64,000 nucleotides of DNA from Cuniculiplasma sp052315415 (GCA_052315415.1 JBLSDH010000001.1:62001-126000), one strand, 5' to 3'. Shown: positions 42,873-52,427, counted from the stretch's first letter. The notes: generated from the letters alone by a model not told the origin. Made by a program: numbers and translations.

Positions 42873-43783
42873 ACAACCTTAAGGTAAATTCCATAACTAA
42901 AAAATATGGTAAATTTTTAGCTGTTGACAACATTTCATTTGAGCTTGATGGAATGATGGCTGTTGGATATCTTGGCCCAAATGGGGCAGGGAAATCCACA
43001 TCCTTCAAAATTATGACCGGATTGATAAATGCCACCAGCGGATCGGTTAGGATAAACAATTATGACATAAGAAAGGAGAGGGTTAAAGCCCTTCTTCAGG
43101 TTGGTTCAATGATTGAAACCCCTGAGCCCTACCCTGCATTTACAGTTGAAGATGCCATGCTATCAGTTGGAATTCTAAAAAACATAAGCAAAAAAGATGT
43201 TATGGATCATATGGAAACCTTTGGGAAAAGAATAAGAATGCCTCCATATGACAGGAAAATTAAGGAATTGTCAAGGGGACAGAGAGCCAGGGTTGTGATG
43301 GCTGCAGCATTTCTTGGAGATCCAAGTATAGTTTTCCTTGATGAACCAACGAACGGAATGGATCCTGTTGAGAGGAGAATTATTACTGATGTGATACTGG
43401 AACAGAAAAAAGAAAGGCTTATTTTTCTCAGCTCTCACCTTCTTCCGGAGGTTACAGAAACTTGTGATGAAGTCATCATGCTTAACCATGGAAAGCTGGT
43501 ACTGAGGGATACAACCAAAAATATACAGTCAAAGTTCGGAAACAAAGAAGTAGAGATAAAATTCCTCAAGGAAATTGATGAGGCAGAGCTTAAAAGAGAG
43601 CTTGGAGAGCTGGTTTCAAATGTGGAGCACATTGAGGGTAATACATATCTTTGCTCTTACAATGGAGAAATTGAGGTGAGGGCAGAAATCCTTGAAAAAG
43701 CCTTGAGGATAGGAAAGATATATGCTTTCCAGGATCATGGATCGTCCCTTGAGGATGCTTTCATTTCCCTGTTAAAGGAATAA
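42869..43783 (+). CDS. ABC-2 type transporter ATP-binding protein
   Basis: 304 residues. Walker A GPNGAGKST, Q-loop region VGSMIETPEPYPAFTVED, signature LSRGQRAR, Walker B IVFLDEPTNGMDP, and LSSHLLPEV with the switch histidine. The C-terminal 90 residues form the extra domain usual in CcmA/NatA-type exporters. Start is GTG, overlapping the permease stop, with GAGGTG about 8-9 nt upstream. Confidence 0.93.
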   Translation: MNNLKVNSITKKYGKFLAVDNISFELDGMMAVGYLGPNGAGKSTSFKIMTGLINATSGSVRINNYDIRKERVKALLQVGSMIETPEPYPAFTVEDAMLSVGILKNISKKDVMDHMETFGKRIRMPPYDRKIKELSRGQRARVVMAAAFLGDPSIVFLDEPTNGMDPVERRIITDVILEQKKERLIFLSSHLLPEVTETCDEVIMLNHGKLVLRDTTKNIQSKFGNKEVEIKFLKEIDEAELKRELGELVSNVEHIEGNTYLCSYNGEIEVRAEILEKALRIGKIYAFQDHGSSLEDAFISLLKE

Positions 43784-43806
43784 AATATTAAGGGAAGAGA
43801 TAAAAA

Positions 43807-44418
43807 ATGGATGGTCTTCACATTACGGTAAATATGGCCCAGAGCATAAATGGCTATATTTCCTTGCCTGGTGGAAAAAGGGCATTCATATCATCAGATG
43901 AGGACAGAAGCAGACTCCTTTCTCTCAGGGAAGATTCAGATGTGGTAATAATAGGAAAACGAACACTTATTAATGATAACCCATTCATTCATTCAGAAAA
44001 AAAGGTGCCTGTTTGCGTCATTGACCCTTCCGGAGATGTGAATGAAAATCTCAATATTTTTAAAACTGTGAGAGAAGTGATCATAGGCAATTCAAAATTC
44101 AATGATGTTATAAATGTCAATAGGGCAAAGGTAAGGAGATTGAACTGTGGTTCACCTTTCAATCTTGATATTCTACTTATGAACTTAAAGGAAGTTGGAT
44201 ATTCAAATATACTGGTAGAGGGGGGTAGCGAAACAGTAAGAGGATTTATTGAAAAGGGGCTAGTGGACAAATTTTACCTTTTTATTGGGGATATAATGCT
44301 TCCTGATAGAGGGGTGAGGGGATTATCATTCAAAAATGAAATTAAAAATGTTATAAAAACAAGAAAGTTTATTGAGGGGGGAGTTTTGTTAGAGCTCTAT
44401 CCAGAAAAACTGAGGTGA
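43807..44418 (+). CDS. RibD C-terminal-type reductase (riboflavin synthesis)
   Basis: 203-residue single-domain reductase of the RibD_C/DHFR-like family, probably 2,5-diamino-6-ribosylamino-pyrimidinone 5'-phosphate reductase of archaeal riboflavin/F420 synthesis. MAQSINGYISLPGGKRAFISSDEDR, VVIIGKRTLINDNP and NILVEGGSETVRGFIEKGLVDKFYLFI are typical. First gene of a set leading into ahcY and apgM; those neighbours do not share its pathway. Confidence 0.88.
   Translation: MDGLHITVNMAQSINGYISLPGGKRAFISSDEDRSRLLSLREDSDVVIIGKRTLINDNPFIHSEKKVPVCVIDPSGDVNENLNIFKTVREVIIGNSKFNDVINVNRAKVRRLNCGSPFNLDILLMNLKEVGYSNILVEGGSETVRGFIEKGLVDKFYLFIGDIMLPDRGVRGLSFKNEIKNVIKTRKFIEGGVLLELYPEKLR
44412..44418 (+). promoter_or_regulatory. 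Ribosome binding site for the TTG start of ahcY
   Basis: GAGGTGA overlapping the stop of the reductase gene, 4 nt before the TTG at 44423; supports a TTG start for ahcY. Confidence 0.6.
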
Positions 44419-44422
44419 TTAT

Positions 44423-45652
44423 TTGGAAAATAAGGGATTTTTAAGACTTGAATGGGCAAAAATGAATATGCCTGTGAGTGGAAAAATAAGAGAGAGATTT
44501 CTCAGGGAACAACCTTTCAAAGGTTTAAGGATATCCATGGCGTTACACGTTGAGGCTAAAACAGGAATATTTGCACTTTTGCTAAAAGAGGGGGGTGCGG
44601 ATATAAGGCTGGCTTCGTGCAATCCACTTAGCACTGATGACAGCGTGTCAGAATCACTCAATAAAGACCATGGTTTAAAAACGTTTGCGAAAAAAGGAGA
44701 GACTGAGAAGGAATACTATGAGAATCTGAACAGGGTTCTTGACATAAAACCCAACATTATTATCGATGATGGTGGAGATCTTGTAAAAATAGTTCACACT
44801 GAAAGAAGAGACCTTCTGGATAATATCATTGGAGGAAATGAAGAGACCACAACTGGTGTTAACAGACTAAGGGTTATGGAAAGAGAAAAAGCCCTTGAAT
44901 TTCCAATGTTTGATGTGAATGATGCAAGCATGAAGCATCTTTTTGATAACAGGTATGGTACTGGACAGAGTGTACTGGACGGCATCATGGCCGCAACAAA
45001 CATATTGATAGCAGGAAAGACTGTGACTGTTGGAGGATACGGATATTGTGGAAAGGGCGTTGCATTAAGAATGAAAGGAATGGGGGCAAGAACCATTGTA
45101 ACAGAAATAGATCCGGTAAAGGCAAATGAAGCCCTTATGGAAGGACACTCTGTTATGAAAATGTCAGAGGCTCTTAAAATTTCAGACATGGTTGTGACAG
45201 TTACAGGCGTAAAGGGAATTGTAAAATATGAGGATATTTTAAATGCAAAGGACGGGATAATACTTTCAAATGCAGGACATTTTGATAACGAAATAGATGT
45301 AAAGGGTCTAGAAAATAACTGTTTAGAAAAAAAGCAGATTCGAGATATGGTAAAGATGTACAAACTTAAAAATGGAAAAACGGTCCATGTAATAAGTGAT
45401 GGGAGACTTGTGAATCTAGCTTCTGGACAAGGCCATCCAGTGGAAATTATGGATATGAGTTTCTCAATCCAGGCACTTACAGCAGAGTATCTTGTTAAAA
45501 ACCATAAGGAATTGGAAAACAAAGTGTACAGCGTTCCTGAGGATGTTGATAGAGAAGTTGCCAGCTTGAGGCTAAAATCTTTAGGAATTGAGATCGACAG
45601 TGAGACGGAGGAGCAGAAACTGTATAAAAATTCCTGGAAGGAGGGTACATAA
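44423..45652 (+). CDS. ahcY: S-adenosylhomocysteine hydrolase
   Basis: Cleaves S-adenosylhomocysteine to adenosine and homocysteine, keeping methyltransferases active; 409 residues, archaeal length. GIFALLLKEGGADIRLASCNPLSTDD, DDGGDLVK, the NAD-binding GYGYCGKGVALRMKGMGA, LSNAGHFDNEID, and the C-terminal EQKLYKNSWKEGT correspond to the family. Start is TTG with a strong ribosome binding site. The stop overlaps the apgM start (TAATG). Confidence 0.96.
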   Translation: MENKGFLRLEWAKMNMPVSGKIRERFLREQPFKGLRISMALHVEAKTGIFALLLKEGGADIRLASCNPLSTDDSVSESLNKDHGLKTFAKKGETEKEYYENLNRVLDIKPNIIIDDGGDLVKIVHTERRDLLDNIIGGNEETTTGVNRLRVMEREKALEFPMFDVNDASMKHLFDNRYGTGQSVLDGIMAATNILIAGKTVTVGGYGYCGKGVALRMKGMGARTIVTEIDPVKANEALMEGHSVMKMSEALKISDMVVTVTGVKGIVKYEDILNAKDGIILSNAGHFDNEIDVKGLENNCLEKKQIRDMVKMYKLKNGKTVHVISDGRLVNLASGQGHPVEIMDMSFSIQALTAEYLVKNHKELENKVYSVPEDVDREVASLRLKSLGIEIDSETEEQKLYKNSWKEGT

Positions 45653-46869
45653 TGAATAAAAAGACAATAGTGTTGATTGTAATGGATGGCTTAGGAGACA
45701 GGCCATCACCAAATCTTGGAAACAGAACTCCCCTGGAATTTTCCTACCACCCAAATTTAAACAGAATGGCCAGAAATTCCATCAGTGGTCTTTGTTATCC
45801 CGTATCTCAGGGTCTTGTATGTGGTTCAGATACATCCCATATGTCCTTACTGGGATATGACCCATCCAGATACTATACAGGGAGAGGCCCATTTGAAGCT
45901 TTGGGACTTGGAATGGATGTTAATCCTGGGGACATTGCTTTCAGGGCAAATTATGGTACTAGAAGAGATGGAAAAATTGTGGACAGGAGAGCAGGAAGAA
46001 TTGAAGAGAATACCCAGGCTTTAAGTGAGGCGTTAAGTGTTGAAATTGATGGTGTAACATTTAAGGTTAAATCAGGTGTGGAGCACAGGGCAGCTCTTGT
46101 CATGCATGGAGAGAACCTCTCAGATGCAGTCTCTGATACAGATCCTCACCATGAAAATGGTGATGCTTTATTTTCTAAACCTTTAAAACCAGAGGCAGAA
46201 GAAACCTCAAGAATACTTAACGAATTTATAAGAAGATCAAGGGAAATTCTTGATCAGCATCCATTTAACAGAAAGAGATCTGAAGAGGGTAAACTACCCG
46301 CAAATGAGATTCTGCTGAGAGGCCCAGGAAAAATGCCGTATATGGAACCATTCAGTGAGAAATATGGGATGTCATCTGCATTTGTAATTGCAATACCCAT
46401 GATAAAGGGCCTGGCAAGGTTACTTAAAATGCAGGAGATAAAGGTTAATGGGATTACTGGATCTGTTAATTCGAATTTTAAAAACAAGATAGAGGCAATT
46501 GACAGGAACATAGGGGATTACGATTTCATTTTGTGCAACATCAAGGGAACTGATGCTGCAGCACACGACAGGAATCCAGAGATGAAAGCAGAAGTTCTTG
46601 AGAAAATAGACATGGCCATGGAGCCATTGGTATCAAGGGGTAATGATGCCCTAATAGTAATCACAGGTGATCATTCCACTTCCTCAGTGTCCGGAGAACA
46701 TACAGGTGATCCTGTACCCATAATGTTCTTTACTGAAGGTGTAAATAAAATATCCTCTGAATCATTTACAGAGAAGTGGACATCCAAAACTGGCTTTTCA
46801 ATAATGAGTGGGAATGTAATGAATTACAGCAGACAATTAACAGACAGACTTGAAAAATATGGAGCATAG
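45652..46869 (+). CDS. apgM: 2,3-bisphosphoglycerate-independent phosphoglycerate mutase, archaeal type
   Basis: Interconverts 3- and 2-phosphoglycerate in glycolysis/gluconeogenesis, 405 residues. The metal-binding start KTIVLIVMDGLGDRPSPNLGNRTPLE, CGSDTSHMSLLGYDPSRYYTGRGPFEALG (nucleophile serine in SDTSH) and ITGDHSTSSVSGEHTGDPVPI are the alkaline-phosphatase-superfamily motifs of the archaeal ApgM group. Translation probably coupled to ahcY. Confidence 0.95.
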   Translation: MNKKTIVLIVMDGLGDRPSPNLGNRTPLEFSYHPNLNRMARNSISGLCYPVSQGLVCGSDTSHMSLLGYDPSRYYTGRGPFEALGLGMDVNPGDIAFRANYGTRRDGKIVDRRAGRIEENTQALSEALSVEIDGVTFKVKSGVEHRAALVMHGENLSDAVSDTDPHHENGDALFSKPLKPEAEETSRILNEFIRRSREILDQHPFNRKRSEEGKLPANEILLRGPGKMPYMEPFSEKYGMSSAFVIAIPMIKGLARLLKMQEIKVNGITGSVNSNFKNKIEAIDRNIGDYDFILCNIKGTDAAAHDRNPEMKAEVLEKIDMAMEPLVSRGNDALIVITGDHSTSSVSGEHTGDPVPIMFFTEGVNKISSESFTEKWTSKTGFSIMSGNVMNYSRQLTDRLEKYGA

Positions 46870-46941
46870 GCTCTTGAAGAAAATAAATTTTTAAAATTTT
46901 TAAATATTTAATATATTGTCTCAATTTGTATGACAAAAATG

Positions 46942-46949
46942 TTTAAATA
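46942..46949 (+). promoter_or_regulatory. TATA-like box of the 46971 gene
   Basis: TTTAAATA centred 25 nt before the ATG at 46971. Confidence 0.5.
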
Positions 46950-46966
46950 GCATCAATACGTATGCT
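46949..46966 (+). promoter_or_regulatory. Palindrome between TATA box and start: possible operator
   Basis: AGCAT and ATGCT arms with eight bases between; the middle also contains the perfect palindrome ATACGTAT (46956-46963). It lies just where a repressor would block initiation. Confidence 0.35.
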
Positions 46967-46970
46967 ATTC

Positions 46971-47627
46971 ATGTCTGCTAAAGACAGGAGTCTTAAACTT
47001 ATTAACACTGAAGACGCAGGAGATAAGAAAAAACTCTTCAGTGATATGAAGAAGGCAGCAGGCATATCTATTATTGGACTCATATTTCTATGGTTTATTC
47101 CCGTTGTGGGTCCATTCATGACCGGTTATCTTTCTGGGAGAGCTTCCGGAAACATCAAAAACGCACTGATACTTGCAGCAGGCTTCTCATTTACCATGAT
47201 TGTTGCATTCCTTATGCTTACAAATATGCAACTTCAAACCACATCATTTCTTGCAGATTACATAAGAAACGGAATTGTAGCGTTTACAAAGGAACCATTT
47301 GTCTCATCATCTAACATACTTTTCTACACAGACACATATTATGGGTTTATAATTTCTATGATGGTCATACTTCCAAGCAATCTCACCACTTATTTTTCAA
47401 GCTGTTTCCTTGGAGGGGCCAAGAGTCAACTTGACAGGGAGAGTTCAAGAAAGTTTGAAAACAAGGTGGATCTCAACAGTGTCATTAATAATAGGGCTGC
47501 AGCCCCTAGTAAGAAAGGTACAAGATTACAAAACACAGTTCCTGGTGTTCAGACAATAGGGATATACTCTGGAGGACAGATATACAAGGAAGGCAATGAT
47601 GAAGATATAGACGAACTGACTGATTGA
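46971..47627 (+). CDS. Membrane protein of unknown function
   Basis: 218 residues from the ATG at 46971 (an ATG at 46962 is also in frame, but the promoter spacing favours the later one). Three or four hydrophobic segments: GISIIGLIFLWFIPVVGPFMTGYLSG, ALILAAGFSFTMIVAFLML, and one near FYTDTYYGFIISMMVILPSN. A polar tail of about 60 residues, ending acidic, follows. The glycine-rich first hairpin recalls small archaeal DUF5518-type membrane proteins, but I do not assign a family. Confidence 0.72.
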   Translation: MSAKDRSLKLINTEDAGDKKKLFSDMKKAAGISIIGLIFLWFIPVVGPFMTGYLSGRASGNIKNALILAAGFSFTMIVAFLMLTNMQLQTTSFLADYIRNGIVAFTKEPFVSSSNILFYTDTYYGFIISMMVILPSNLTTYFSSCFLGGAKSQLDRESSRKFENKVDLNSVINNRAAAPSKKGTRLQNTVPGVQTIGIYSGGQIYKEGNDEDIDELTD

Positions 47628-47636
47628 GTGAGAGTA

Positions 47637-47646
47637 TTAATAAATA
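47637..47646 (+). promoter_or_regulatory. TATA-like box of serS
   Basis: ATTAATAAAT-type element centred about 24 nt before the ATG at 47667. Confidence 0.45.
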
Positions 47647-47666
47647 GTTAGGTATACGGATTTTCA

Positions 47667-48983
47667 ATGATAGATATAAAGGACCTGAGAGAAAACCCAG
47701 AACTGTTCAGGGAAACAATGAAGAAAAGATTTATGAACCCTGAACTGGTAGATCAATTCCTTGAACTGGATTCAGAGTGGAGAAATAAAACTTCAAAGGT
47801 AAACGGATTGAGATCCGAGAGAAATAAGGTTAGTGCCATAATTGGAAAGGCAGATTTAGATGAGAATGAAACTGAAGAACTGAAATCAAAGGTTAGGGAG
47901 ATAAACGAAGAGATTAAGATTATTCAGAACGAACTCAGGGAAATAGAGGATAAGAGAAATAAAATAGTATCAAACATTCCAAATTTGCTTTATGAAGATG
48001 TGCCAATTGCAAAGGGTGATGAGAACAATCTTTTTGTGTCTTTTTCCGGTGAGGCCAGGGTTAGAAAAGAAGATTTGGAAAATTTTCTTAAATTGACAAA
48101 TAACAAGGGAAAATACAGGATTGTGGAGAAAACTTACAGCCATAGCGACATAATAGAAAAACACGACCTTGTTGATATGGAAAGGGCCGCAAAAATAGCA
48201 GGAGCAAGATTTTATATAACCAAGAACAGACTCCTAAAGCTTGAACTGGCATTGATCAATTATGCTGTGGATTTTCTCTCTGAAAGAGGTTTCTCTGTTG
48301 TGGAACCCCCACCAATGATAACTGGAGAGTATGTATGGAAGGCCACAGATGAGGGGACTTTTCAGGATGCCATTTACAGAATTGATGGTGAGGATCTGTA
48401 CTTGATTTCAACCTCTGAGCACCCCATTGCAGCCATGCTATCAGATGAATACATAGAGGAAAAAGAATTGCCAATAAGGGTTGGTGGTTTTTCACCCTGC
48501 TTCAGAAAGGAGGCGGGTTCCCATGGAAAGGATACAAAAGGGATTTTCAGGGTACATTATTTCAAAAAGGTGGAACAATTCATTTTCTGCAGGCAGGAGG
48601 ATTCATGGGATTTTCTTGAGGAGTTGAGGGAAAACACTGAAAAATTATTCTCAAGCCTTGGATTTGCTTACAGGGTTGTAAATGTGTGTTCAGGTGAACT
48701 GGGCTCACTGGCTGCAAAAAAATATGACATTGAGGTCTGGATGCCTAATCAGGGAACGTTCAGGGAACTTGCCTCCATCTCCAACGATACTGATTATCAG
48801 GCTAGATCACTGAACATAAAATACAATGGCCCAGATGGACGAAAATTTGTACACACACTTAATGGTACAGCTATTCCAACATCAAGGACACTTGCAGCAA
48901 TAATTGAAAACTTTTACGAAAACGATGAAATAAAGATACCTAAGGTTCTTGTACCCTATACTGGTTTTGACACAATAAAATAA
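47667..48983 (+). CDS. serS: Seryl-tRNA synthetase
   Basis: Class II synthetase of the common bacterial/archaeal type, 438 residues. The N-terminal coiled-coil arm (residues 30-100, e.g. ETEELKSKVREINEEIKIIQNELREIEDKRNKI) binds the tRNA long arm. Motif 2 is PCFRKEAGSHGKDTKGIFRVHYFKKVEQF and motif 3 LNGTAIPTSRTLAAIIENF. Convergent with the oxidoreductase gene to its right, 3 bp apart. Confidence 0.96.
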   Translation: MIDIKDLRENPELFRETMKKRFMNPELVDQFLELDSEWRNKTSKVNGLRSERNKVSAIIGKADLDENETEELKSKVREINEEIKIIQNELREIEDKRNKIVSNIPNLLYEDVPIAKGDENNLFVSFSGEARVRKEDLENFLKLTNNKGKYRIVEKTYSHSDIIEKHDLVDMERAAKIAGARFYITKNRLLKLELALINYAVDFLSERGFSVVEPPPMITGEYVWKATDEGTFQDAIYRIDGEDLYLISTSEHPIAAMLSDEYIEEKELPIRVGGFSPCFRKEAGSHGKDTKGIFRVHYFKKVEQFIFCRQEDSWDFLEELRENTEKLFSSLGFAYRVVNVCSGELGSLAAKKYDIEVWMPNQGTFRELASISNDTDYQARSLNIKYNGPDGRKFVHTLNGTAIPTSRTLAAIIENFYENDEIKIPKVLVPYTGFDTIK

Positions 48984-48986
48984 TTT

Positions 48987-50441
48987 TTAAATTATTCTGT
49001 CTGCATAAGCTTCCCTTATTGCAGTAGTAGAAAAATCCTTGTATCTGTCCAGTCTTGGAAGATATTCCTCTGTAACTTGATCTCCAAGATTCAGGTAGTT
49101 CACGATCCCAAGAGTTGCAATGTCTCCATCTCTTACAGCTGAAATCAGATCCCTTGTTGAATTTGTGGAATCACCACCTGAAAAAACTCCTGGTATGCTC
49201 GTCATTCCATGCTCATCAACAATTATCTGTCCATGTGGATTTAACCGCAGCATTCTCATATACTTCTCCCCAAGGAATGAATAATCAGTTTCCTGCCCTG
49301 TAGCTTCTATAACAAAATCAACGTCCAAATGTAGAGTTTTCTCCTTTTGCGGTATTGGTTTTGCCCTTCCGCCTCCATCGTCCACCATCTTGTTCTGCCA
49401 GTATTTCAATCTAACTATTCTGTTGCCCTCCTTCTCGTACTCAAATGGAGTAATTTCCCACATGTATTTCACTGATTCGTCAAGGGACTCTCTCATTTCC
49501 TCGTCAGCATTCATTGATGGATATCCTGGTCTGTCAATCTCCCTTCTCCTGTAAAGTATTCTTATATCTTCCGCTCCAAGCCGGAGTGAAGACCTTGCAG
49601 CATCATTTGCCGTAAAACCGCCCCCTATGATTGCTACTCTCTTTCCAACCGGAATTTTTTCCCCGAGAGCCACTCTCCTAAGAAATTCAGTGGCATGCAT
49701 GAAATTCTCAGCATCACTTCCGGGTGTTCCTGTTGTCCTCGGTTTGTGATTACCCACCCCAAGAAAAACTGCATCATAATTTTTCATTATATCTTCGAAC
49801 TGTATATCTCTGCCAACTTTTGTGTTCAGGTATATCTTTACCCCCATACTTTGTATGAAACCTATCTCTTTATCTATGACATCATCCGGGAGTCTGTATC
49901 TTGGTATGCCAACCCTCATGAATCCCCCAGTAACAGGAAGTGCCTCATATATTGTGACACGTACACCCTGGACTGCAAGATAATATGCCACTGTTACACC
50001 TGCAGGTCCTGCTCCAATTACAGCCACCTTTTTGCCAATGAATCTCCTCTTTTTTACATTTATGACGTCATGATAATCATCAAACTTATCTGCTGCATAT
50101 CTCTTAAGATGCCGTATTGCCAGTGGGCCTCCTGTATCATACATAACGCAGATATCCTCGCAATTATGTGTACATACTCTCCCAATGATTGCAGGCAATG
50201 GTAAGGTTTCAAAAATGATTCTGACTGTCTGACCGGGATCCCCCGTTGCAGTACTGTTTATGTAGGCACCGATATCAAGACTTGCAGGGCATGCCTTTGA
50301 ACACATGTTACATCCAAGGCATCTTGACGCCTCTATTGTGGCCTCTTCATCGGTATATCCCTTTACAGGTTCGACTCCGAAAGTTGACTTCCTGATTTCC
50401 GGATCTTCTTCCCTTATGGGAACCCTCTCATACTTCTGCAT
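48987..50441 (-). CDS. GltD-like FAD/Fe-S NAD(P)H oxidoreductase
   Basis: 484-residue protein like the small subunit of glutamate synthase and the NfnB subunit. The N-terminal 4Fe-4S region has SRCLGCNMCSKACPASLDIGAYI and RVCTHNCEDICV. The FAD motif is VIGAGPAGVTVAYYLAVQG with PRYRLP, the NADP motif is IIGGGFTANDAARSSLRLGAEDI and VFSGGDSTNSTRDLISAVRDG closes the FAD site. No large GltB subunit is adjacent, so it more likely shuttles electrons between NADPH and ferredoxin or another partner (inference). Confidence 0.9.
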   Translation of the reverse strand: MQKYERVPIREEDPEIRKSTFGVEPVKGYTDEEATIEASRCLGCNMCSKACPASLDIGAYINSTATGDPGQTVRIIFETLPLPAIIGRVCTHNCEDICVMYDTGGPLAIRHLKRYAADKFDDYHDVINVKKRRFIGKKVAVIGAGPAGVTVAYYLAVQGVRVTIYEALPVTGGFMRVGIPRYRLPDDVIDKEIGFIQSMGVKIYLNTKVGRDIQFEDIMKNYDAVFLGVGNHKPRTTGTPGSDAENFMHATEFLRRVALGEKIPVGKRVAIIGGGFTANDAARSSLRLGAEDIRILYRRREIDRPGYPSMNADEEMRESLDESVKYMWEITPFEYEKEGNRIVRLKYWQNKMVDDGGGRAKPIPQKEKTLHLDVDFVIEATGQETDYSFLGEKYMRMLRLNPHGQIIVDEHGMTSIPGVFSGGDSTNSTRDLISAVRDGDIATLGIVNYLNLGDQVTEEYLPRLDRYKDFSTTAIREAYADRII

Positions 50442-50457
50442 CTATTACCATCTCTCA

Positions 50458-50466
50458 ATTTATAAT
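50458..50466 (-). promoter_or_regulatory. TATA-like box of the GltD-like gene
   Basis: ATTATAAAT on the minus strand centred about 21 nt before the ATG at 50441. Confidence 0.4.
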
Positions 50467-50489
50467 TGATAATTAATGTTTTTGTAGTT

Positions 50490-50882
50490 TCACTTCAGTG
50501 CAATTGGACTCAGGAATATGGCAACGAATAGATTGAAGAGAACAATGAATGTGAGAAGAATGTATAAATGGTTTTTTACATAAAGATATTCAACAAGTGA
50601 TGCAAAGAGAACAGTCACCGGAGTGAATATAAGAACCCAAAGACCGAATGATATAAATCCTATTCCATCCAGATGTATAATACCTGAAAACATCTGTGAT
50701 GGATTGAACGATGATGAGTTGAATGAACTCACATTCCTGTAATTTGAAATATCCTGAATTGAGACTCCATCTCCACCAGAGTGAGCAAAAAGAAGCCCTA
50801 CCCCAACCACAATAAATATAAGACTCAGCAGAACTGCGTATTTTAGAATTTCACTGACTATGCCCACTAGTTTATCCTGCAT
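50490..50882 (-). CDS. DUF1634-family membrane protein
   Basis: 130-residue protein with three membrane segments (YAVLLSLIFIVVGVGLLFAH; IHLDGIGFISFGLWVLIFTPVTVLFASL; ILLTFIVLFNLFVAIFL), matching the DUF1634 pattern. The start ATG at 50882 lies one base after the TauE-like stop; the open frame also allows a GTG at 50909 inside that gene. DUF1634 proteins commonly accompany TauE/SafE transporters, as here. Confidence 0.85.
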   Translation of the reverse strand: MQDKLVGIVSEILKYAVLLSLIFIVVGVGLLFAHSGGDGVSIQDISNYRNVSSFNSSSFNPSQMFSGIIHLDGIGFISFGLWVLIFTPVTVLFASLVEYLYVKNHLYILLTFIVLFNLFVAIFLSPIALK

Positions 50883-50883
50883 T

Positions 50884-51864
50884 TTATCCTGTTGTTCCAG
50901 ATTTCTCACCCCCCATTCTGAGGAACAGGAAAAGAAGTGCTATGAGCACCACAGCTACCCCTATTGATATGTAAAATCCAGTTGCAAGGCTTATTGCAGG
51001 GTTAAGTAAATTTGCACCTTTGAAAAGCATGTCCACTCCAAGGAAAGAAAGAATGGCAAAGAACACCCATCTTATATTTTTGTTACTCACCCTCAGAAGT
51101 ATTGCAGAACCTATCCTGGATCCTGCAAGCACTCCAATTGCTGTTGCTGCAGCCAGGAAGAAATTAATATATCCCTCATACCAGTAAATACTGCTACCAG
51201 TTGCAGCCGTAATACCTATCATGAAGTTGCTTGTGGTTGTTGTTACCTTCATTGGTAGATTCATGGCCCAGTCCATTCCAAGAACTTTCAAGGCTCCACT
51301 GCCTATTCCGAGAAGTCCAGAAAGGAGACCTGCGAAGAACATGATTATTTCACCAAGCCACCATCTCACACCTGTATAGCTGACATCCTGCTTTGAATGA
51401 TCGTCATGGTATCTGCTTGATAACTGAAAAAACCTGCTTGTGAAGTCAGGTTTTCTCTCAGGTGGATACTCATATCTTCCCCTTGTTGCAGTGGGAAATA
51501 TTGATATCAGTATAACAAGGCCAAACAGCGTGAAAAGGATCCATTGAAGATGAGCCTTTATTACGAAATCGAATGTTAGTGCCCCAACTATTGCCCCCAG
51601 TGTTGTAGCCACTTCAAGACCTACTCCAATCTTTATGTTTGCAATCCTTTTTTTGGTGTATGTGCTTGCAGAACCTGCTGATGTTGCTATGGTAGAAATA
51701 AGACTTGCCCCTGTTGCAAATTCAATTGGAACACTATAGAAAAGAGTTAAAACAGGAACGAGAACAGAGCCACCCCCAAGGCCTGTAAGTGATCCTATAA
51801 TTCCAGCTATCAACCCTCCGGCCACAATTAAAATGAATGCCAGAAGGGCATTATTATCAAACAT
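50884..51864 (-). CDS. TauE/SafE-family sulfite or organic anion exporter
   Basis: 326-residue membrane transporter with about eight or nine helices. The two repeated family motifs are visible: GLIAGIIGSLTGLGGGSVLVPVLTLFY with the LIS and ASTYTKKRIANIKIG loop, and FAGLLSGLLGIGSGALKVLGM. Members move sulfite, sulfoacetate or similar anions. Downstream, one base away, is a DUF1634 gene. A TATA-like element near 51877-51888 lies upstream. Confidence 0.92.
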   Translation of the reverse strand: MFDNNALLAFILIVAGGLIAGIIGSLTGLGGGSVLVPVLTLFYSVPIEFATGASLISTIATSAGSASTYTKKRIANIKIGVGLEVATTLGAIVGALTFDFVIKAHLQWILFTLFGLVILISIFPTATRGRYEYPPERKPDFTSRFFQLSSRYHDDHSKQDVSYTGVRWWLGEIIMFFAGLLSGLLGIGSGALKVLGMDWAMNLPMKVTTTTSNFMIGITAATGSSIYWYEGYINFFLAAATAIGVLAGSRIGSAILLRVSNKNIRWVFFAILSFLGVDMLFKGANLLNPAISLATGFYISIGVAVVLIALLFLFLRMGGEKSGTTG

Positions 51865-51960
51865 GGGAGGGAATTAAATTATAAATAAAGAGATTTACGG
51901 AAAAAATTTTTATACCTATAATTTTTACTATTTAATCTCTTCTAACATTTATAAACATAT

Positions 51961-52407
51961 CTAATCAATGGCCCTCTTTTCATTGATGTAATCGCATATG
52001 TATTTCCATACAATAATGAGTAGTGCGATTGAAATTGATGAAATGACAAATTTTTCAGGGGAATGTGAGATATAAGAAAATATTGTCATTGCAATAGCTG
52101 GCGGATGGTTAAATTCTGTGAATGTGATAAAAAATGATATGAGCAGAACATTGAAGGTAAGAGAGAGATAGCCAAGACCAAGGGTAATATGGAACAATTC
52201 TGTGGAAAGTACAACAATTACATATGAAATTATGATTGAGGATGCTTTGGAATAATTTTCCTTACTTTTAAAGATTGATAGATAAGCTGTCACAGCAAAA
52301 GGAGGTGCAAGCAAAAGTGAATAACTGAATCTGTAATTCAGGTAAACAATAATTACCAATATTATTGCAAATTCAGTGTATTTTAGAAGCTTTACAGATC
52401 TGTCCAC
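51961..52407 (-). CDS. HPP-family membrane protein
   Basis: 148 residues with four membrane helices. LAPPFAVTAYLSIF and the motif FNHPPAIAMTIF (the HPP signature) assign it to the HPP family, some of whose members are implicated in nitrite transport; no function is assured in archaea. The start is a GTG at 52405-52407, 26 nt from a TATA-like box and without leader. Its promoter lies in the short region shared with divergent hel308. Confidence 0.82.
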   Translation of the reverse strand: MDRSVKLLKYTEFAIILVIIVYLNYRFSYSLLLAPPFAVTAYLSIFKSKENYSKASSIIISYVIVVLSTELFHITLGLGYLSLTFNVLLISFFITFTEFNHPPAIAMTIFSYISHSPEKFVISSISIALLIIVWKYICDYINEKRAID

Positions 52408-52427
52408 CTTACATTATTGCAGTATGG

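Noticed and set aside
40419..43783. ABC1 kinase and ABC-2 exporter as one lipid-export system
   Set aside because: They are adjacent but separated by 45 bp with no overlap, and no shared function can be drawn from the sequence.
44794..45522. Antisense open frame of 242 codons inside ahcY
   Set aside because: It lies opposite a well-conserved enzyme; the frame is open because of codon bias, and no motif or ribosome binding site supports it.
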